This document shows, piece after piece, positions 22,563 to 33,970 of a DNA stretch of 64,000 bases (within the stretch, counting starts at the first letter, position 1; every line of letters begins with the position of its first letter). Both the position numbers and the translations under genes were made by a program. Under the pieces are notes generated by a model that saw nothing but the letters and a program-made list of their open reading frames with translations, ran no database searches and was not told where the DNA came from. Source of the stretch: Nannobrachium achirus (lineage: Eukaryota; Chordata; Actinopteri; Myctophiformes; Myctophidae); contig OY997649.1 of NCBI GenBank assembly GCA_963921795.1, positions 32,544,373 through 32,608,372 of the forward strand. Reading direction: 5' to 3'.

Positions 22563-22884
22563 TTAAAGGAGTAGTTCACCCCCAAAATGACTTTTTTTCT
22601 ATTGATTACTCAGGCCATGGAGAGTAGAGTTCAATAATATTTTTTGGTTTTTGTCACATTCCTAAGACAAAAATGTGATAACAATAAATTTACCCCCATT
22701 GATTCCGGATGGTGACCCGTTTCGAAACGGGTCACCATCCGGAATCAATGGGGGTAAATTTACTCGAATCAAAATTTTGTCTTAGGAATGTGACAAAAAC
22801 CAAAAAATATTATTGAACTCTACTCTCCATGGCCTGAGTAATCAATAGAAAAAAAGTCATTTTGGGGGTGAACTACTCCTTTAA
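22563..22884. mobile_element. Angel-like TTAA MITE, near full-length palindrome
   Basis: TTAA at both ends, then AGGAGTAGTTCACCCCCAAA and its inverse. The element folds on itself over about 160 bp per arm; the central 78 bp (22685-22762) are an exact palindrome around TTCGAA. Ends resemble the zebrafish Angel MITEs (TTAA duplication, Kolobok/piggyBac-like). Other copies: 52705-53014, remnants at 31783-31845 and 38684-38740. Confidence 0.85.
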
Positions 22885-24224
22885 ATGCACAATTAATACT
22901 TGAGGGAAACAAGCGACAGGATGTGTGTGCCTCCTATTAGTTAACTTCCATTGCTTTGACCTCTGTTGCACAGATCAAAAATGTAAACAACGATACAATA
23001 AAAGTCTTTGTTCTTGTGCTGGCAGTTTCTGTTCATTAGTACCACCTTTTTAATCTGTTAGAGCCAGCTGTGCCGTTACCGCTGCTTTGTGTCAAATTTG
23101 CGAAGCCATCAATTGCACTGCCAATAAACATTCATGTTTCCAGACCTCAAACTAAAGCCCCCCCGTTATAACCTTTGATCAGTATATCCTCTTTCAGAAG
23201 CATTAGGATAGTCGGCCATAAATAAGCTGCCTGGCAGCCAATTATTTTAAGTATTCAACGAGGCATTATTTTCCCCAGCGAAATGCAGTTGTAAGCTCTT
23301 TTTTATTTAGCTAATGTGATCACTAGTGTATCAAAAACTGAATATTAAGTGCTTAAGCAATCCTGATAAAGGGGATTACTTGAGCAAAATGACTGTGTTT
23401 GGTAATCATACACAAGGGAATTGTAATCTAGACAAGGAAATATGATTCATTATGTACTGTGTGTGAGGCTCTGTTTTACAGTGTATCCTTATAGCAGCCC
23501 TAACATACCCTCTCTGTAATCCTAGAATGGATTTATGAGTGAGCTCTACTCAGGCCCTGACTCACAAAGGCTTTGTTCCTCATAGAGTCTGAACTGTCAT
23601 ACATCCAAAATGACATGATTATAATCATCATCATACCCATACTGTGTCAAAATGTAACCATATTGCTGCTTTGCCTGGTTAGTTTTTTTGTTTTGGTTTC
23701 ATCACTTCCTATTATGATGTCATATTCCCTGTGGGTGCTCGCCTGTCTCCCGTGGGTGCTCGGGCTCCTATAGGCACCCACAGGGTCGGCCCTTATGTCT
23801 CTGACTATCTGGCTGTCCAAACCAAACCATAGACCATAATAGTAGTTAACTCCCAGCATAAAACATAAATCAAATTTAATTTCTCTCTCTCTCTGCGACA
23901 GATTGAGCCAATAGCCGAGGGAGTGCCCACAGCAAGTGGGCTGACTGCGCTGTCGAAGCTTTGACATTCAACGCAATCGTTTGGGGAAATGTTTTCGTCC
24001 GCCATTAAAACCAAAACGAAAAGGGATGTGATTGGATGAGTCCAAACACAGGGTCAAAATGAAAAGGAACATGACTGGATGAGGAGAAGGATTGGATTTG
24101 AGGACACTTGGCTAATTTATTATGAAGTATATAGGTGAAATAGAGTTTCATAGATGCCATTGTTTTTTACTGTCAGGCTTTGACTGGGTGGAGATAGCTA
24201 TAGTGGACAGTCTACTGGCGACTG

Positions 24225-24340
<116 letters not shown>

Positions 24341-24433
24341 TAGGGAGGACAACTGTCATGTGTGCAACTGGTTAAGGCCAGCAGAACGTCATTGTGGCAC
24401 TCTCACTCTCTCTCACTCTCAAACTCACACTCG

Positions 24434-24434
24434 A

Positions 24435-24466
<32 letters not shown>

Positions 24467-24567
24467 CTACAAAAGCACACATATCCGGTAAGCATGACAT
24501 ATTGTACAAGGAATGAAATGAACATGCACAATATTGTGCACAATATATGACATACACACACACACAC

Positions 24568-24610
<43 letters not shown>
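24434..24610. repeat. (CACG)n and (CA)n microsatellites
   Basis: CACG units at 24434-24467 and CA at 24552-24610, separated by unique sequence with CAATATTGTGCACAATAT palindrome near 24530. Confidence 0.95.
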
Positions 24611-24612
<2 letters not shown>

Positions 24613-24989
24613 GTGCGGCCAGTGACGGCCTGAGACCCAGTGTCAGTGTGAGTATCTCCAGGGGAATGAGACAGAGTGACACAGCCTACCCACTGGTGAC
24701 ACACAGTCTGACATCACATACTGACCCACTTTCCTCTCCGCTCCGGCGCTCCCATCCCACTCCTCTGGACTCTATGTTGACCTGACTGCTCTACCCTTTT
24801 GCATAGCTAATTTCCCCTTCTTTCTACTTTTTTTGTAAACTAGTTTCCTAGTTTACTCACTCTTCATAGCCAGCATGGCAAGTGACAGATGACTTCTGTC
24901 ATGTTTGCATATCTGTATGTGTAACTTATGTATATCATTTATATTAATAAAGTCACCGTTGCGTGGAAACTTTCCAAAACAGTTACTTT

Positions 24990-25277
24990 AAAACAATAGC
25001 AAACCTACATGCACACAACACGTCACATCATGATACATTTTGTGGCATTTTGTGCTATTTTTTGGCAAAGACATTTGATAGAGTGAAAGAAAGACTGTAT
25101 CAAGTACGTACATATATTATAAGCACGTTTTACCAATAGAGGGTTTAAGTGGTACCGGATATGCAGCTCGGCAAATAGTGCATGATGGAGGACGATATCA
25201 TGATAAATTAAATCTCCACGATACGATAATTTTTTGTGTTTTTTATCATGATAAACGATAATATTGTCCCATCCCTA
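24990..25277. mobile_element. hAT-like element remnant, relative of 51026-51418
   Basis: The right end AATATTGTCCCATCCCTA and about 200 bp of interior match the reverse complement of the element at 51026. A degenerate hairpin module (24990-25060, ACAATAGCAAACCTACATGC to GTGCTATTTT) sits at the matching position. The other terminus is lost. Confidence 0.65.
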
Positions 25278-27082
25278 CTGGACAGTACATACTGTGCTGT
25301 ATATTGCCCAAATACTCACTGCTGAAGCCTGTTGACAATGTACATGTATACATAATGGTGATAGTCTGTACATATACGTAGGCCCACGACGTTCATACTC
25401 TATGTACTGGCGATAGATGTAGATTCAGGATATGTAATGACTGGACTGCATATTAACCCATTCAGTCAGAGACTATTCTGTCAAAACCTAAGCCTAACAG
25501 AAATCAATAAAGGTTTATCTTTGAAGTTTGATGTCATTCTGCTGTGATGATGTTTGTAGATGATAATTGGATTTTAAAGTTGAGCTATATACTCATCTAA
25601 TTGCAGGGCTAAAACATCTATTAAAGAAGTTCCTGTACACTTGACTGCTGTGCACCTTCATCTCTACTGTTTGACTTTGTACTTAACATTCTTATTTATT
25701 TATTTATTCATTCACTCACTAGACTTCAAAGCATTCACTCAGGAGAAATCTACTTCCAAGATGGATATAGTCCAATCTTCCTTACAAAAATAGCAAGGCC
25801 TGATTTGAATTCCCCATGTTTGAGCCAGACACAAAATATCAACAGTAAACAATCTAACTGTTGACAGAAGCAGAAGGATTAATAGCGCCAAAAAGAGATG
25901 GGTGAATGTAATTGGGGCAAAAATATCAAAGGCCTGTGTCTGCTATAATTATTTCAGGAACATGGTGTCAGGTTGTTGGTTCGTGAAAGGGGAACTAGTT
26001 CAGCTCATGAGGCATTGGAAAGATGTGATTTATGGGTGGATAGATGGATGAAATGAAAATGGGTTGATTGACAGATAGATGGCTAGACAGACGCATCTCA
26101 TTTTCACCAAAGCATAGTCGGCTGTCTCCGGCCTTGCCATCCATCATGGATATAGGCTGATAGTCAGTTATGTCAGATTAACACTGAATAGCTTAAGTTA
26201 AACTATCGAGAGAGCGAAAATAGACTGTAGGCCTGTTGGTTGGTTGCCAGCCGTCATGAAGCAACAGGATTATTATAATATAATCAGTTTGGATCTACAG
26301 TATAAGGGTAAGGAAGAAAGAAAGTGAGCCTTTAAAGTTGTCAGCAGACATCTTGTGATGGGTCATTCGCCAGGTGAGGTGCTATATGCATTGTGACAAA
26401 TAGGGCGGTTCGCATGCTGAAACCTTTTGCCTTGATGCTGCTTGCTAACGCCCCGGCATTCAATTTATTTAGCTTTGGCTTTTTCACACCTTTAACACCA
26501 ATATAAACTGTGTTCACATCACTGACAAATGTCAGTTTAATTAACTTTATTTCGGCCCTAGCTGACAATGTGTAAAATCTCTGTGCTAAAATAGATGGCA
26601 GTTCAAAGTTGGGAGCTGTTCCAAGCCAATATTAGCTTGGGGCGTAGAGATAAAAAAAATAACACAGAAAACTGGATGTTATTTTCATCATGTGATGAAA
26701 CTAAAGTGGCTTAAGCGCAATAAAAGTCTAAGAAGACAGTTTAAATCCTCTTGGAAGCATATGACCATTAAAAAAATAAAAAGAAAAAGAAAATAGAATT
26801 AAATTATATAGTCCCATGGATTCACCTGAATCCTAATTTGACAGTTGTTTGACAGCTACAGTATTGTTACCACTGTGTTGCAAACTCGGTCCTTCCATTT
26901 TCTTTCCACATACAGTACAAGGCAAGCCTGCTGCAAAAATAATAAATGATAGAACCCAGTCTCCATGTAATGAGATATTAATGTTGACTACATGATGATG
27001 GATATGAGGAGCTGAGGATATAAACATGCAGGCGTTCTCTTGAGTCTTGACTCACTTCAGCTATATGACATACTGTAACAAG
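25278..27082. other. Intergenic, nothing recognised
   Basis: AT-rich unique-looking DNA with GATA/GATG short runs near 26040-26090. No gene. Confidence 0.5.
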
Positions 27083-27661
27083 CAGTGGTGGACAAAGTAT
27101 GCAATACTCAACTGCAGTACTTGACTCAAAGTATAGATGTCACAGTGTTTTTGAGATTCAGTGAGATTGAGACCAGGAGCGCTCGTTTTTTGGTGCGAGG
27201 CATGGAGAAAGCGGTGCCTTCTTCCCGGGACTGCCCATAAATCATTAGTACTGGAGTAGTTGCTTTTAAAAATAGTTACAAATGTAAAAGTACAGTACTT
27301 GCTTTGTAGCAGTAAACGCTTTGTGTGCAGGCTACTGTAAATATTCAAATGTACAAATTACCAAATGCATTTTCTTTAATATTAAGGCTTTTCTGTATTT
27401 AGACATTTTTCCCCAAAAACTCTAAAGTATGTAGATCAGTTATTTTCACTATATTTGAAATAGGGCTTCAGTGGTTAATTCACAATGCACTTTTTGTTTT
27501 CCTAGAAATGTAGTGAGTCAGAAGTGCAATATTTGTTTTTGAAATGTAGTGGTGTGAAAGTCATAAATATCCACAAAATACTACTACTCAAATAAAGTAC
27601 AGATACTCAAGGTACAGTCAGTACTCAAGTACATGTACTTAGTTACTGTCCACCACTGACG
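27083..27661. mobile_element. hAT-like MITE, family CAGTGGTGGAAAGTA, copy C
   Basis: Ends CAGTGGTGGACAAAGTA and TTACTGTCCACCACTG; GTAACAAG at 27075-27082 and again at 27662-27669, after three extra bases. A remnant of the hairpin module (27431-27452) with the tag GGGCTTCAGTGGTTAA lies in the middle. An unrelated 27130-27235 segment is inserted near the left end. Confidence 0.85.
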
Positions 27662-27810
27662 GTAACAAGTATTGTAGAAGTACCACCAGATCTGTTAAGG
27701 AGCTGGTTGTACTGTGCTGTACCATCCTGTTGAAGACTGTAGTACAAAGTAGAATTCATTCATTTTCATTCACTGAAAGAAATAAAGTCTATACATACGA
27801 TGGTGTTGCG

Positions 27811-27880
27811 TGTTGCAGATCAACAAGCTCACAATGTGTCACAATGCAATACATTGTGAGCTTGTAGGTCTGCTATTTTG
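27811..27880. repeat. Hairpin module copy 9
   Basis: CAGATCAACAAGCTCACAATG and CATTGTGAGCTTGTAGGTCTG arms, centre TGTCACAATGCAATA. Confidence 0.85.
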
Positions 27881-28576
27881 TAGTTTTTTACCTATAATGA
27901 CACGTCCATAATAGTGATGGCAGGTTGAAAGTGGACTCTGTATTTTAGTGTAGTATAGAACTTATGTTGCATACTGTATGTTGATAGACATTTCAATCTC
28001 ATTTGTGCATCAATTGCTGATCAGTAGACTGCTATTAATAATACTCACATGTTTCTTGGCAAGGTGTTATCCGTATTATCTGCCACATTGAGCAGGCATT
28101 CCAAAAATAAATAGCAATATAGAGAATAAATATGTAGCTTTAATTTAATCTACAATACTGCAATGTTTTGTCAGTAAACTGTCCTAGGGGATTCTCCTAT
28201 CCATATGCAATTTGTTTGTGAAAGTGCTTCTGCCAAAATGTAGATTTAAAAATGGAAATGGAATGGAAAACAACACAGGTTAGACAACACATTCCATATT
28301 TGGGCGTAGCTCCTTGGTTATGGAGTCATGGAGACATGAGCGTGCTGAAAGCTAAAACAGTGCCCAAATTTGGAGATGACTGACATCACTGATATGTCTT
28401 AAATCCTTTGAGAGCCGATACTTTCACCTCAGTACACAACACAACCACGGGCAAGGACTAGTCTAATAGTTCTGGGAATCAGTTGCTTCCGAGTGCTCCA
28501 CAGTACAGCTAGTGCACAGGTGCCAGATACACACATAAAAAAATAGCACACACACACATGCACCTTCCCTCTACAG
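27881..28576. other. Intergenic with a dispersed repeat at 28290-28480
   Basis: The segment with ACAGTGCCCAAATTTGGAGA and GACATCACTGATATGTCT recurs twice at 32210-32350. No gene. Confidence 0.5.
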
Positions 28577-28983
28577 CAGGGATCTTCACTTCAACAGGGG
28601 GTCCGGGACCCCTAGGGGGTCCCCAGAGTTACTACGGGGGGTCCTCCAAATCTTTGAGTGATAAAAACCTGTTTTTCTCCTTTTTTATATTAACCACTTG
28701 AATCCTAGCGTCCATATTCTGAGAACTTTAGCCAAAAATAGCTGATCTACAAGATCACAACGCCTCTTTGGTGTAGAGGGGAAAAGAGCAGACCAAGTAC
28801 AGACAGTTCAAGTGGTTAAATATCTGAAAACACAAATTGACATGAATCCAAAATACACTGATGATTTTGCTGTCAAACAATGAAACTATATGGAATATAT
28901 GAACAGGTTGTGGGGGTCCTTGCTTCATCTCTCTCTCAACTAAGGGGTCCTTTTCAGGGGCCTGAAAACATTGAAGACCCCTG
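28577..28983. mobile_element. hAT (Charlie-like) MITE with perfect target duplication
   Basis: CTCTACAG at 28569-28576 and 28984-28991; ends CAGGGATCTTCACTTC and ATTGAAGACCCCTG. Inside, TTAACCACTTGAATCCTA and TTCAAGTGGTTAA bracket a left-half hairpin module (28734-28770). Confidence 0.88.
28734..28770. repeat. Hairpin module copy 10 (left arm only)
   Basis: AAAAATAGCTGATCTACAAG followed by ATCACAACGC; the right arm is missing. Confidence 0.6.
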
Positions 28984-30299
28984 CTCTACAGTTAAAATAA
29001 AAGCTTAAGCTGTCTCTCTCCTCAAACACTACTATTTTTTAATCCAGAAGATGTTCCACAGTAAAACAGACGTCTCCCTCTCCCTGTCAGTCTAAACGCT
29101 GCCTGGGTATCTGTAAGCAAACACAGTTTTTAATGCTGTGCTGCAGTCATAAGTAATACATGTCTGCCTTGAAAGGCCTCCTTTGATTTTACTTGATACA
29201 CATGCATATAAAGTACTGTATGTGTAAATAGACATTCACATTAAAAGATGCATTACACGTGCACGCTCCCTCTCTCGCTCTCTCTTTCTCACTCTCTCTC
29301 TCTCTATCTCACACACACATGCGCACGCATGCGCACAGGATCAGCGATTTTTAGTATGACAATGAAAATTCCCTTTGATGTTCATGATGTTAGGAGTCTG
29401 AGCTGTTTACTAATCAGTCGCTGGGAAAAGGGAACACCACAGTTATTTCATAATCTTCTGTGTTGTAATGTACTGTATGTTGTGGTGATGGCGAGTTTGT
29501 TGAATGAATGTTGTTTATTGATGCATTGTGAGCTCGCTATTTGACACACAACAAAGTATATACAGTACAGTAGGGTGTAAGTGATTAAGCCTCCTCATAA
29601 GTCATATCTTCAACTTCAAACGACCTCAGTCGTTAACAGGCCTCAAGTTGAACTTTGAGTCCTTCTTACTGAAACAGAGAGAAAAAAAGATAGAGAAAGA
29701 GCCTGGAGTGCGGAATTAAGGGTTGTGGGGTAGACAGAGAGAACAAGAGAGAAAGAAAGAGAAATAATCCTAGGGCATCAGCCCTTATTCTTGGTAGATT
29801 TACATATTTGAGCCTTGACTGACAGGACTAAGTCTTTGAAAAATAAGACTTTATAGGTTATTTCTTTATTTTTTTTTAACTAAACTTACATTTTATCTTT
29901 TCCAATTTTGCCATGCTGCAGAGAATGGATGTCCTGTCTCTGCCGCCGTTTGTTAAATAGGATGCATTCTCTGGTGTTACTGTTCCTGTAGAGCCATTAG
30001 TAAACAGCATCATTGCCTCGCAGCCTGCATCGCACACAGTAAAATCATTAGTGTTACAGAGAGTGTACAAATGGGCCATGGTCCATTCGGTTCCATTAGT
30101 ACAATACTGGAGTTACAAATGAATAAATTAACACAGAGGATTTCACCGTGCAAAAGCTGATAATATGCTCAATTGGTGATTTTGTCATTTGCATTAGCCA
30201 GTAGTTGGATGTTGATGCTTTTTACTTGTCACAAAAGCCAATATGTATATATTTTTTTATTGCTCAATTTGTTAATATAAAAGCCAATAGTAACCACTG

Positions 30300-30340
<41 letters not shown>

Positions 30341-30592
30341 GGATGATGGATGATGGAGGAGTAAATCAGGTATTGGCTGTGTCTCCTCCATCTCTGTTAT
30401 CTACTTCCTTTTTAAGATTTCCTCCCAGATGGACTTCCTGTGTTGCCCTGGAGACCATTCATCACCGTGACAACCACATACACCACCTGGAGTTATTGCC
30501 AGAGCCTCTTATTACTGCGCTGTATTGGACCCATGCTGTACTTAGTGCTGCTACTGCACCCTGAAAAATGCATACTAGTGTGCGTGCGTGTG
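28984..30592. other. Intergenic: mostly unique sequence
   Basis: A right-arm hairpin remnant with tag at 29521-29585, a GT array at 30301-30338 and a non-repetitive stretch at 29870-30195 of conserved-element character. No supported gene. Confidence 0.5.
30301..30338. repeat. (GT)n microsatellite
   Basis: About 38 bases of GT. Confidence 0.97.
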
Positions 30593-30663
30593 CAGGGGCG
30601 TCGCACCAAATTCTGGGCCCTGGGTACAAGGATTCACTGCGTTATTTTGTGCTTAAGCTATTG

Positions 30664-30717
30664 AAAAATAGCAGATATAGGCCTACAAGCTCGCAGCGCA
30701 GCACTCTGCTATTTTAA
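30664..30717. repeat. Hairpin module copy 12 (right arm shortened)
   Basis: AAAAATAGCAGATATAGGCC then TCGCAGCGCAGCACTCTGCTATTTT. Confidence 0.7.
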
Positions 30718-30932
30718 AAAAAGTCTTTGAAGGTTTTTTTGAAAAACATATGTTTCTATGTCAGTGGTGCTCAAACGTTTTCATGTGAAGGACCCCCAAA
30801 ATGGATTTGGCCACGGACCCCCATCTCAAAACATTTAGTTCCAGGGACCCCCCAGAAGCAAATTTTTAGCTACAAATGTTCGCTTTAAAAAATACATATA
30901 TTCAAAGATTTGAACACATTTTCACGGCTTTT

Positions 30933-30996
30933 CAAAAATAGCAGATCTACAAGCTCGCAGCGCGGCACTCAGCGCTTGTAGATCTGCTATTTTTCA
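30933..30996. repeat. Hairpin module copy 13
   Basis: AAAAATAGCAGATCTACAAG against GCTTGTAGATCTGCTATTTTT; centre CGCGGCACTCAGCG. Confidence 0.88.
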
Positions 30997-31072
30997 ATAG
31001 CTAAAGTTAAGGTCCCTCCACCTTGGGCCCTAGTAACTCAGTCCCACTTTCCCCCCACTTGTGACGCCCCTG

Positions 31073-31105
31073 CGCCTGTGTGTGCCATTGCCATGTGTGA
31101 GTGTG

Positions 31106-31169
<64 letters not shown>

Positions 31170-31782
31170 CGCGCTCGCGTATGTGCGTGCTTGCCGACGT
31201 TTCCCAAATAATCTGTCCATCCATCCCTCTCCGTGTTCCTTTGTCTTTCACAATTATTTCCCAAGGACATTCTCCATCGCGCAAGCAAAGCACTTTATTT
31301 CACTTCAGCTCACTTTACTGCAGTGTTAACAAGAGGGGGGAGAACTGCAATGTAAAAGAATCCTCCTGACTGAAAATGCCACAATCGTTAACACTGCCAG
31401 GCTTGCAGCAAAGACTCCCAAACCTGGTAATTGTAAGCACAATTACTGCATTAAAAGGGCTGAAAAGGGTCAGTAGTATTACTTCCTTCAGCAGCAGAGA
31501 ACGGCAGGCAAAGTCGCACATCAAGACTAAAAGCCACACAAAGTAGATTGTCCTCCATCCTGTTCATTAAACCTTCAGTTTCCATGGCATTCAGACTCAA
31601 AGAGTGGTGCCTTCACTTCATTCGTGCCCACATGTACCATCTCATAGCTTGTTAATGATGTGTTAACGACACACATGCCAATTACTCTAACAAGGTATTA
31701 TTGCACACTAACAGGATTTGACATTAGCCACTTAATTGGTCACTCTAATCACCTGTGTTGTTTTTCAATTATTCATTGCATA
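31073..31782. other. Intergenic: GT microsatellite then unique sequence
   Basis: 31500-31760 is non-repetitive with TTAATGATG and TTAATTGG homeodomain-type words. No gene. Confidence 0.5.
31112..31166. repeat. (GT)n microsatellite
   Basis: About 55 bases of GT. Confidence 0.97.
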
Positions 31783-31845
31783 TTAAAGGAGTGATTCACA
31801 CACACACAAAAAAACTATCAATTATACAATGAACTACTCCTTTAA
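31783..31845. mobile_element. Deleted Angel-like TTAA MITE
   Basis: TTAAAGGAGTGATTCAC at the left and GAACTACTCCTTTAA at the right are only about 30 bp apart: internal deletion of the 22563 family. Confidence 0.75.
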
Positions 31846-31925
31846 TAACTAGAAAATCAACACCAGAAGGTGCGCCCCAAAAATAAATGCGGTAATGTCC
31901 ACCTGTGTCTCCCCTTCTCTTTGTG

Positions 31926-31984
<59 letters not shown>

Positions 31985-32164
31985 CATATAAATTTATTTG
32001 ACATGTTGGCATTTCTGTGTGTAGCCGCCTAGCCGGCTTCTGCTGGAAAGACAGGCGTGTTTTAATTGTCTAGTAGTACATCCCATATATGTTGGACTAA
32101 CAGTTTCCACGAGAGCCCGACCGATGCCAGCATTTGAGTCTGATGCCGATCCCGATTTTGGAGA
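31846..32164. other. Intergenic with (TC)n array
   Basis: TC repeat at 31927-31981, otherwise unrecognised. Confidence 0.6.
31927..31981. repeat. (TC)n microsatellite
   Basis: About 55 bases of TC. Confidence 0.98.
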
Positions 32165-32465
32165 GTCCTGGACCAGTGGTCTGGGGACCACCAGTGGTTT
32201 TTGAAGAGATTCACCGCCCTGGTAACAGCCGCATGCTGAAACAGTGCCCAAATATGGAGATGACTGACATGACTGATACCTCCGACCATGGTAACCGCCG
32301 CATGCTGAAACAGTGCCCAGATTTCATGATGACTGACATCACTGATATGTCTGGGTTCTCCAACATTACTTCTGAGACTCCTACATTCAATCACTCATAA
32401 AAGCACCCAAAGTGCATATAATTCGGAGCACATAAGTTTGAACGGCAAGGACTAGTGTTTTATAA
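32165..32465. repeat. Dispersed repeat with an internal 70-bp duplication
   Basis: GCCGCATGCTGAAACAGTGC occurs at 32229 and 32297 with GATGACTGACAT after each. The same block and the downstream GGCAAGGACTAGT are found at 28290-28470. A frame of 88 codons on the plus strand spans the duplication, but this is likely repeat read-through. Confidence 0.6.
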
Positions 32466-32635
32466 TTCATAAAATTATAACACGACTTATGACAAACCTG
32501 ATTGCTATTGGTCTTATTCATAGCACAACATCCCTGAGGTGTTGACCCAAACAATGAGTCAGAACAGTGCATTCAAATTATACAGTAGGAGCTCATTCTC
32601 ATGATCTTATTACTCAAAGGGATTTTCCTAAACGG

Positions 32636-33362
32636 CCGGGGTGTCCAAAGTGCAGCCCGCGGGCCAAATGCGTCCCGAGGACAAATCTTATACGTGTACG
32701 GCCTGCGGCTTCATTCCTAAATTTAAACGGCCTGCCAGCACTCTCGAACAAGAATATTTTCCCAGAGTATAATTTGTCAGGATTCCTTGTTCCCTTGTTG
32801 TCAGAACTTGTCACATTCTGAAGGCGTCAAAGAAAGGCAATTGTATTGTATTTTTTTACCTTGCACCTCTGGGTACATTTGCCAATGTGAAATAAGGCTG
32901 AGTTATTTGGGTTTTGTTCAGAGCACACACCTGACAAAAGACCATTGATATTATAAATATAGTTAAATAAAACCATTTAATTCTGATGCATATATGTATG
33001 TATGTGACTTTGTTATGGTCTGACTGAAAGTACCGTAATTGCCGGACTATAAGCCGTGGCTTTTTTCCCCATGTTTTGAAACCTGCGGCTTATACAACGG
33101 TGCGGCTTATACAGTATATAGATTTTTACAGCTAACGGCCACCAGTGGCACTCTAGCAGGAAGCAGGGAGGACACCTGTGGCCAGGTGCAGCCTGTATAT
33201 GTACACATTTGTTTTTCGTTCTAAATTTAGCTGGTGCCGCTTATACTCAGGTGCGGCTTATAGTCCGGCAATTACGGTACATGTCAGGAGATAGTGTCGG
33301 CCCTTGGGTGTTTTAATATTTTCCAATGTGGCCCCCTTTGAAAAAAAGTTTGGACACCCCTG
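32636..33362. mobile_element. hAT (Charlie-like) MITE with perfect target duplication and a nested MITE
   Basis: CTAAACGG at 32628-32635 and 33363-33370; ends CCGGGGTGTCCAAAGTGC and GTTTGGACACCCCTG. A TA-flanked MITE sits inside at 33031-33279. Confidence 0.9.
33031..33279. mobile_element. MITE nested in the hAT element, ends TACCGTAATTGCCGGACTAT
   Basis: Left TACCGTAATTGCCGGACTAT and right ATAGTCCGGCAATTACGGTA are perfect inverted repeats of 20 bp or more, each extended by AAGCCG/CGGCTT. A TA duplication would suit the Tc1/mariner group; class is tentative. Confidence 0.85.
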
Positions 33363-33370
33363 CTAAACGG

Positions 33371-33572
33371 AATACTTTAGAGTTGAACAAAGTACTTACA
33401 TTTTTATTATTAGTTATGGTTATTGCGTTGCATGTTGCATAACTTGCATTATGATGAATAACTGTTTAGTTGTAACCATCAGTGAGAGTCCATTCTTTTC
33501 TTTATGTGTCATCATCAGCATTACAACATTTAGCATTGACATACAGTTGTAGGGTAGATGTGTGGTATAGGA
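33371..33572. other. Short intergenic gap
   Basis: Nothing recognised. Confidence 0.5.
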
Positions 33573-33970
33573 CAGTGGTTCTTAACCTGCGGGTCGGGAC
33601 CCCCAGGGGGGTCCCCAAATTATTTTGGGGGGTCCCCCTGATGATTAATGTGTAACATTGTTTTCTCACTCAACAGTAAACAAACCAACATAAAATGTAA
33701 GTGTATAGAGGGTATATGCACATTTCAAAATTTTTAATAGGCCTACCTCTAGAGGGAGAAATTCTCGATAGCCGATCTACATATAGCCGATCTACATATA
33801 GCCGAAAATAGCAGATCTACATGCTCATGAGCATGTAGATCTGCTATTTTCACAATAGAACCGTGTTATACATGTAATTCTTCAACTCATAGTGCTTGTC
33901 AGGTTGGGGGGTCCCCAGTTAAAATATGATTATTTTGGGGGTCGCGGCCTGATAAGGTTGAGAACCAATG
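33573..33970. mobile_element. hAT (Charlie-like) MITE carrying a perfect hairpin module
   Basis: Ends CAGTGGTTCTTAACCTGCGG and GGTTGAGAACCAATG; flanks GTATAGGA and TTATAGGA agree at 7 of 8. Hairpin at 33804-33851 is preceded by two extra ATAGCCGATCTACAT half units at 33768-33800. Confidence 0.82.
33804..33851. repeat. Hairpin module copy 14 (minimal, perfect)
   Basis: GAAAATAGCAGATCTACATG directly meets its reverse complement through CTCATGAG: a 46-bp exact palindrome. Confidence 0.9.

Larger units (their letters stand above)
30593..31072. mobile_element. hAT-like MITE with two hairpin modules, family CAGGGGCGTCGCACC
   Basis: Ends CAGGGGCGTCGCACC and TTGTGACGCCCCTG; flanks TGCGTGTG and CGCCTGTG agree at 6 of 8. 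Hairpins at 30664-30717 and 30933-30996 flank a segment starting CAGTGGTGCTCAAACG. The same order is found at 54053-54555; a one-hairpin relative is at 47390-47632. Confidence 0.78.

Noticed and set aside
32134-32400. Small repeated-peptide gene
   Set aside because: The repeat occurs elsewhere without a frame, so it is dispersed repeat DNA.
33032-33280. tRNA or SINE promoter in the nested element
   Set aside because: No A or B box; perfect inverted ends show a DNA transposon.
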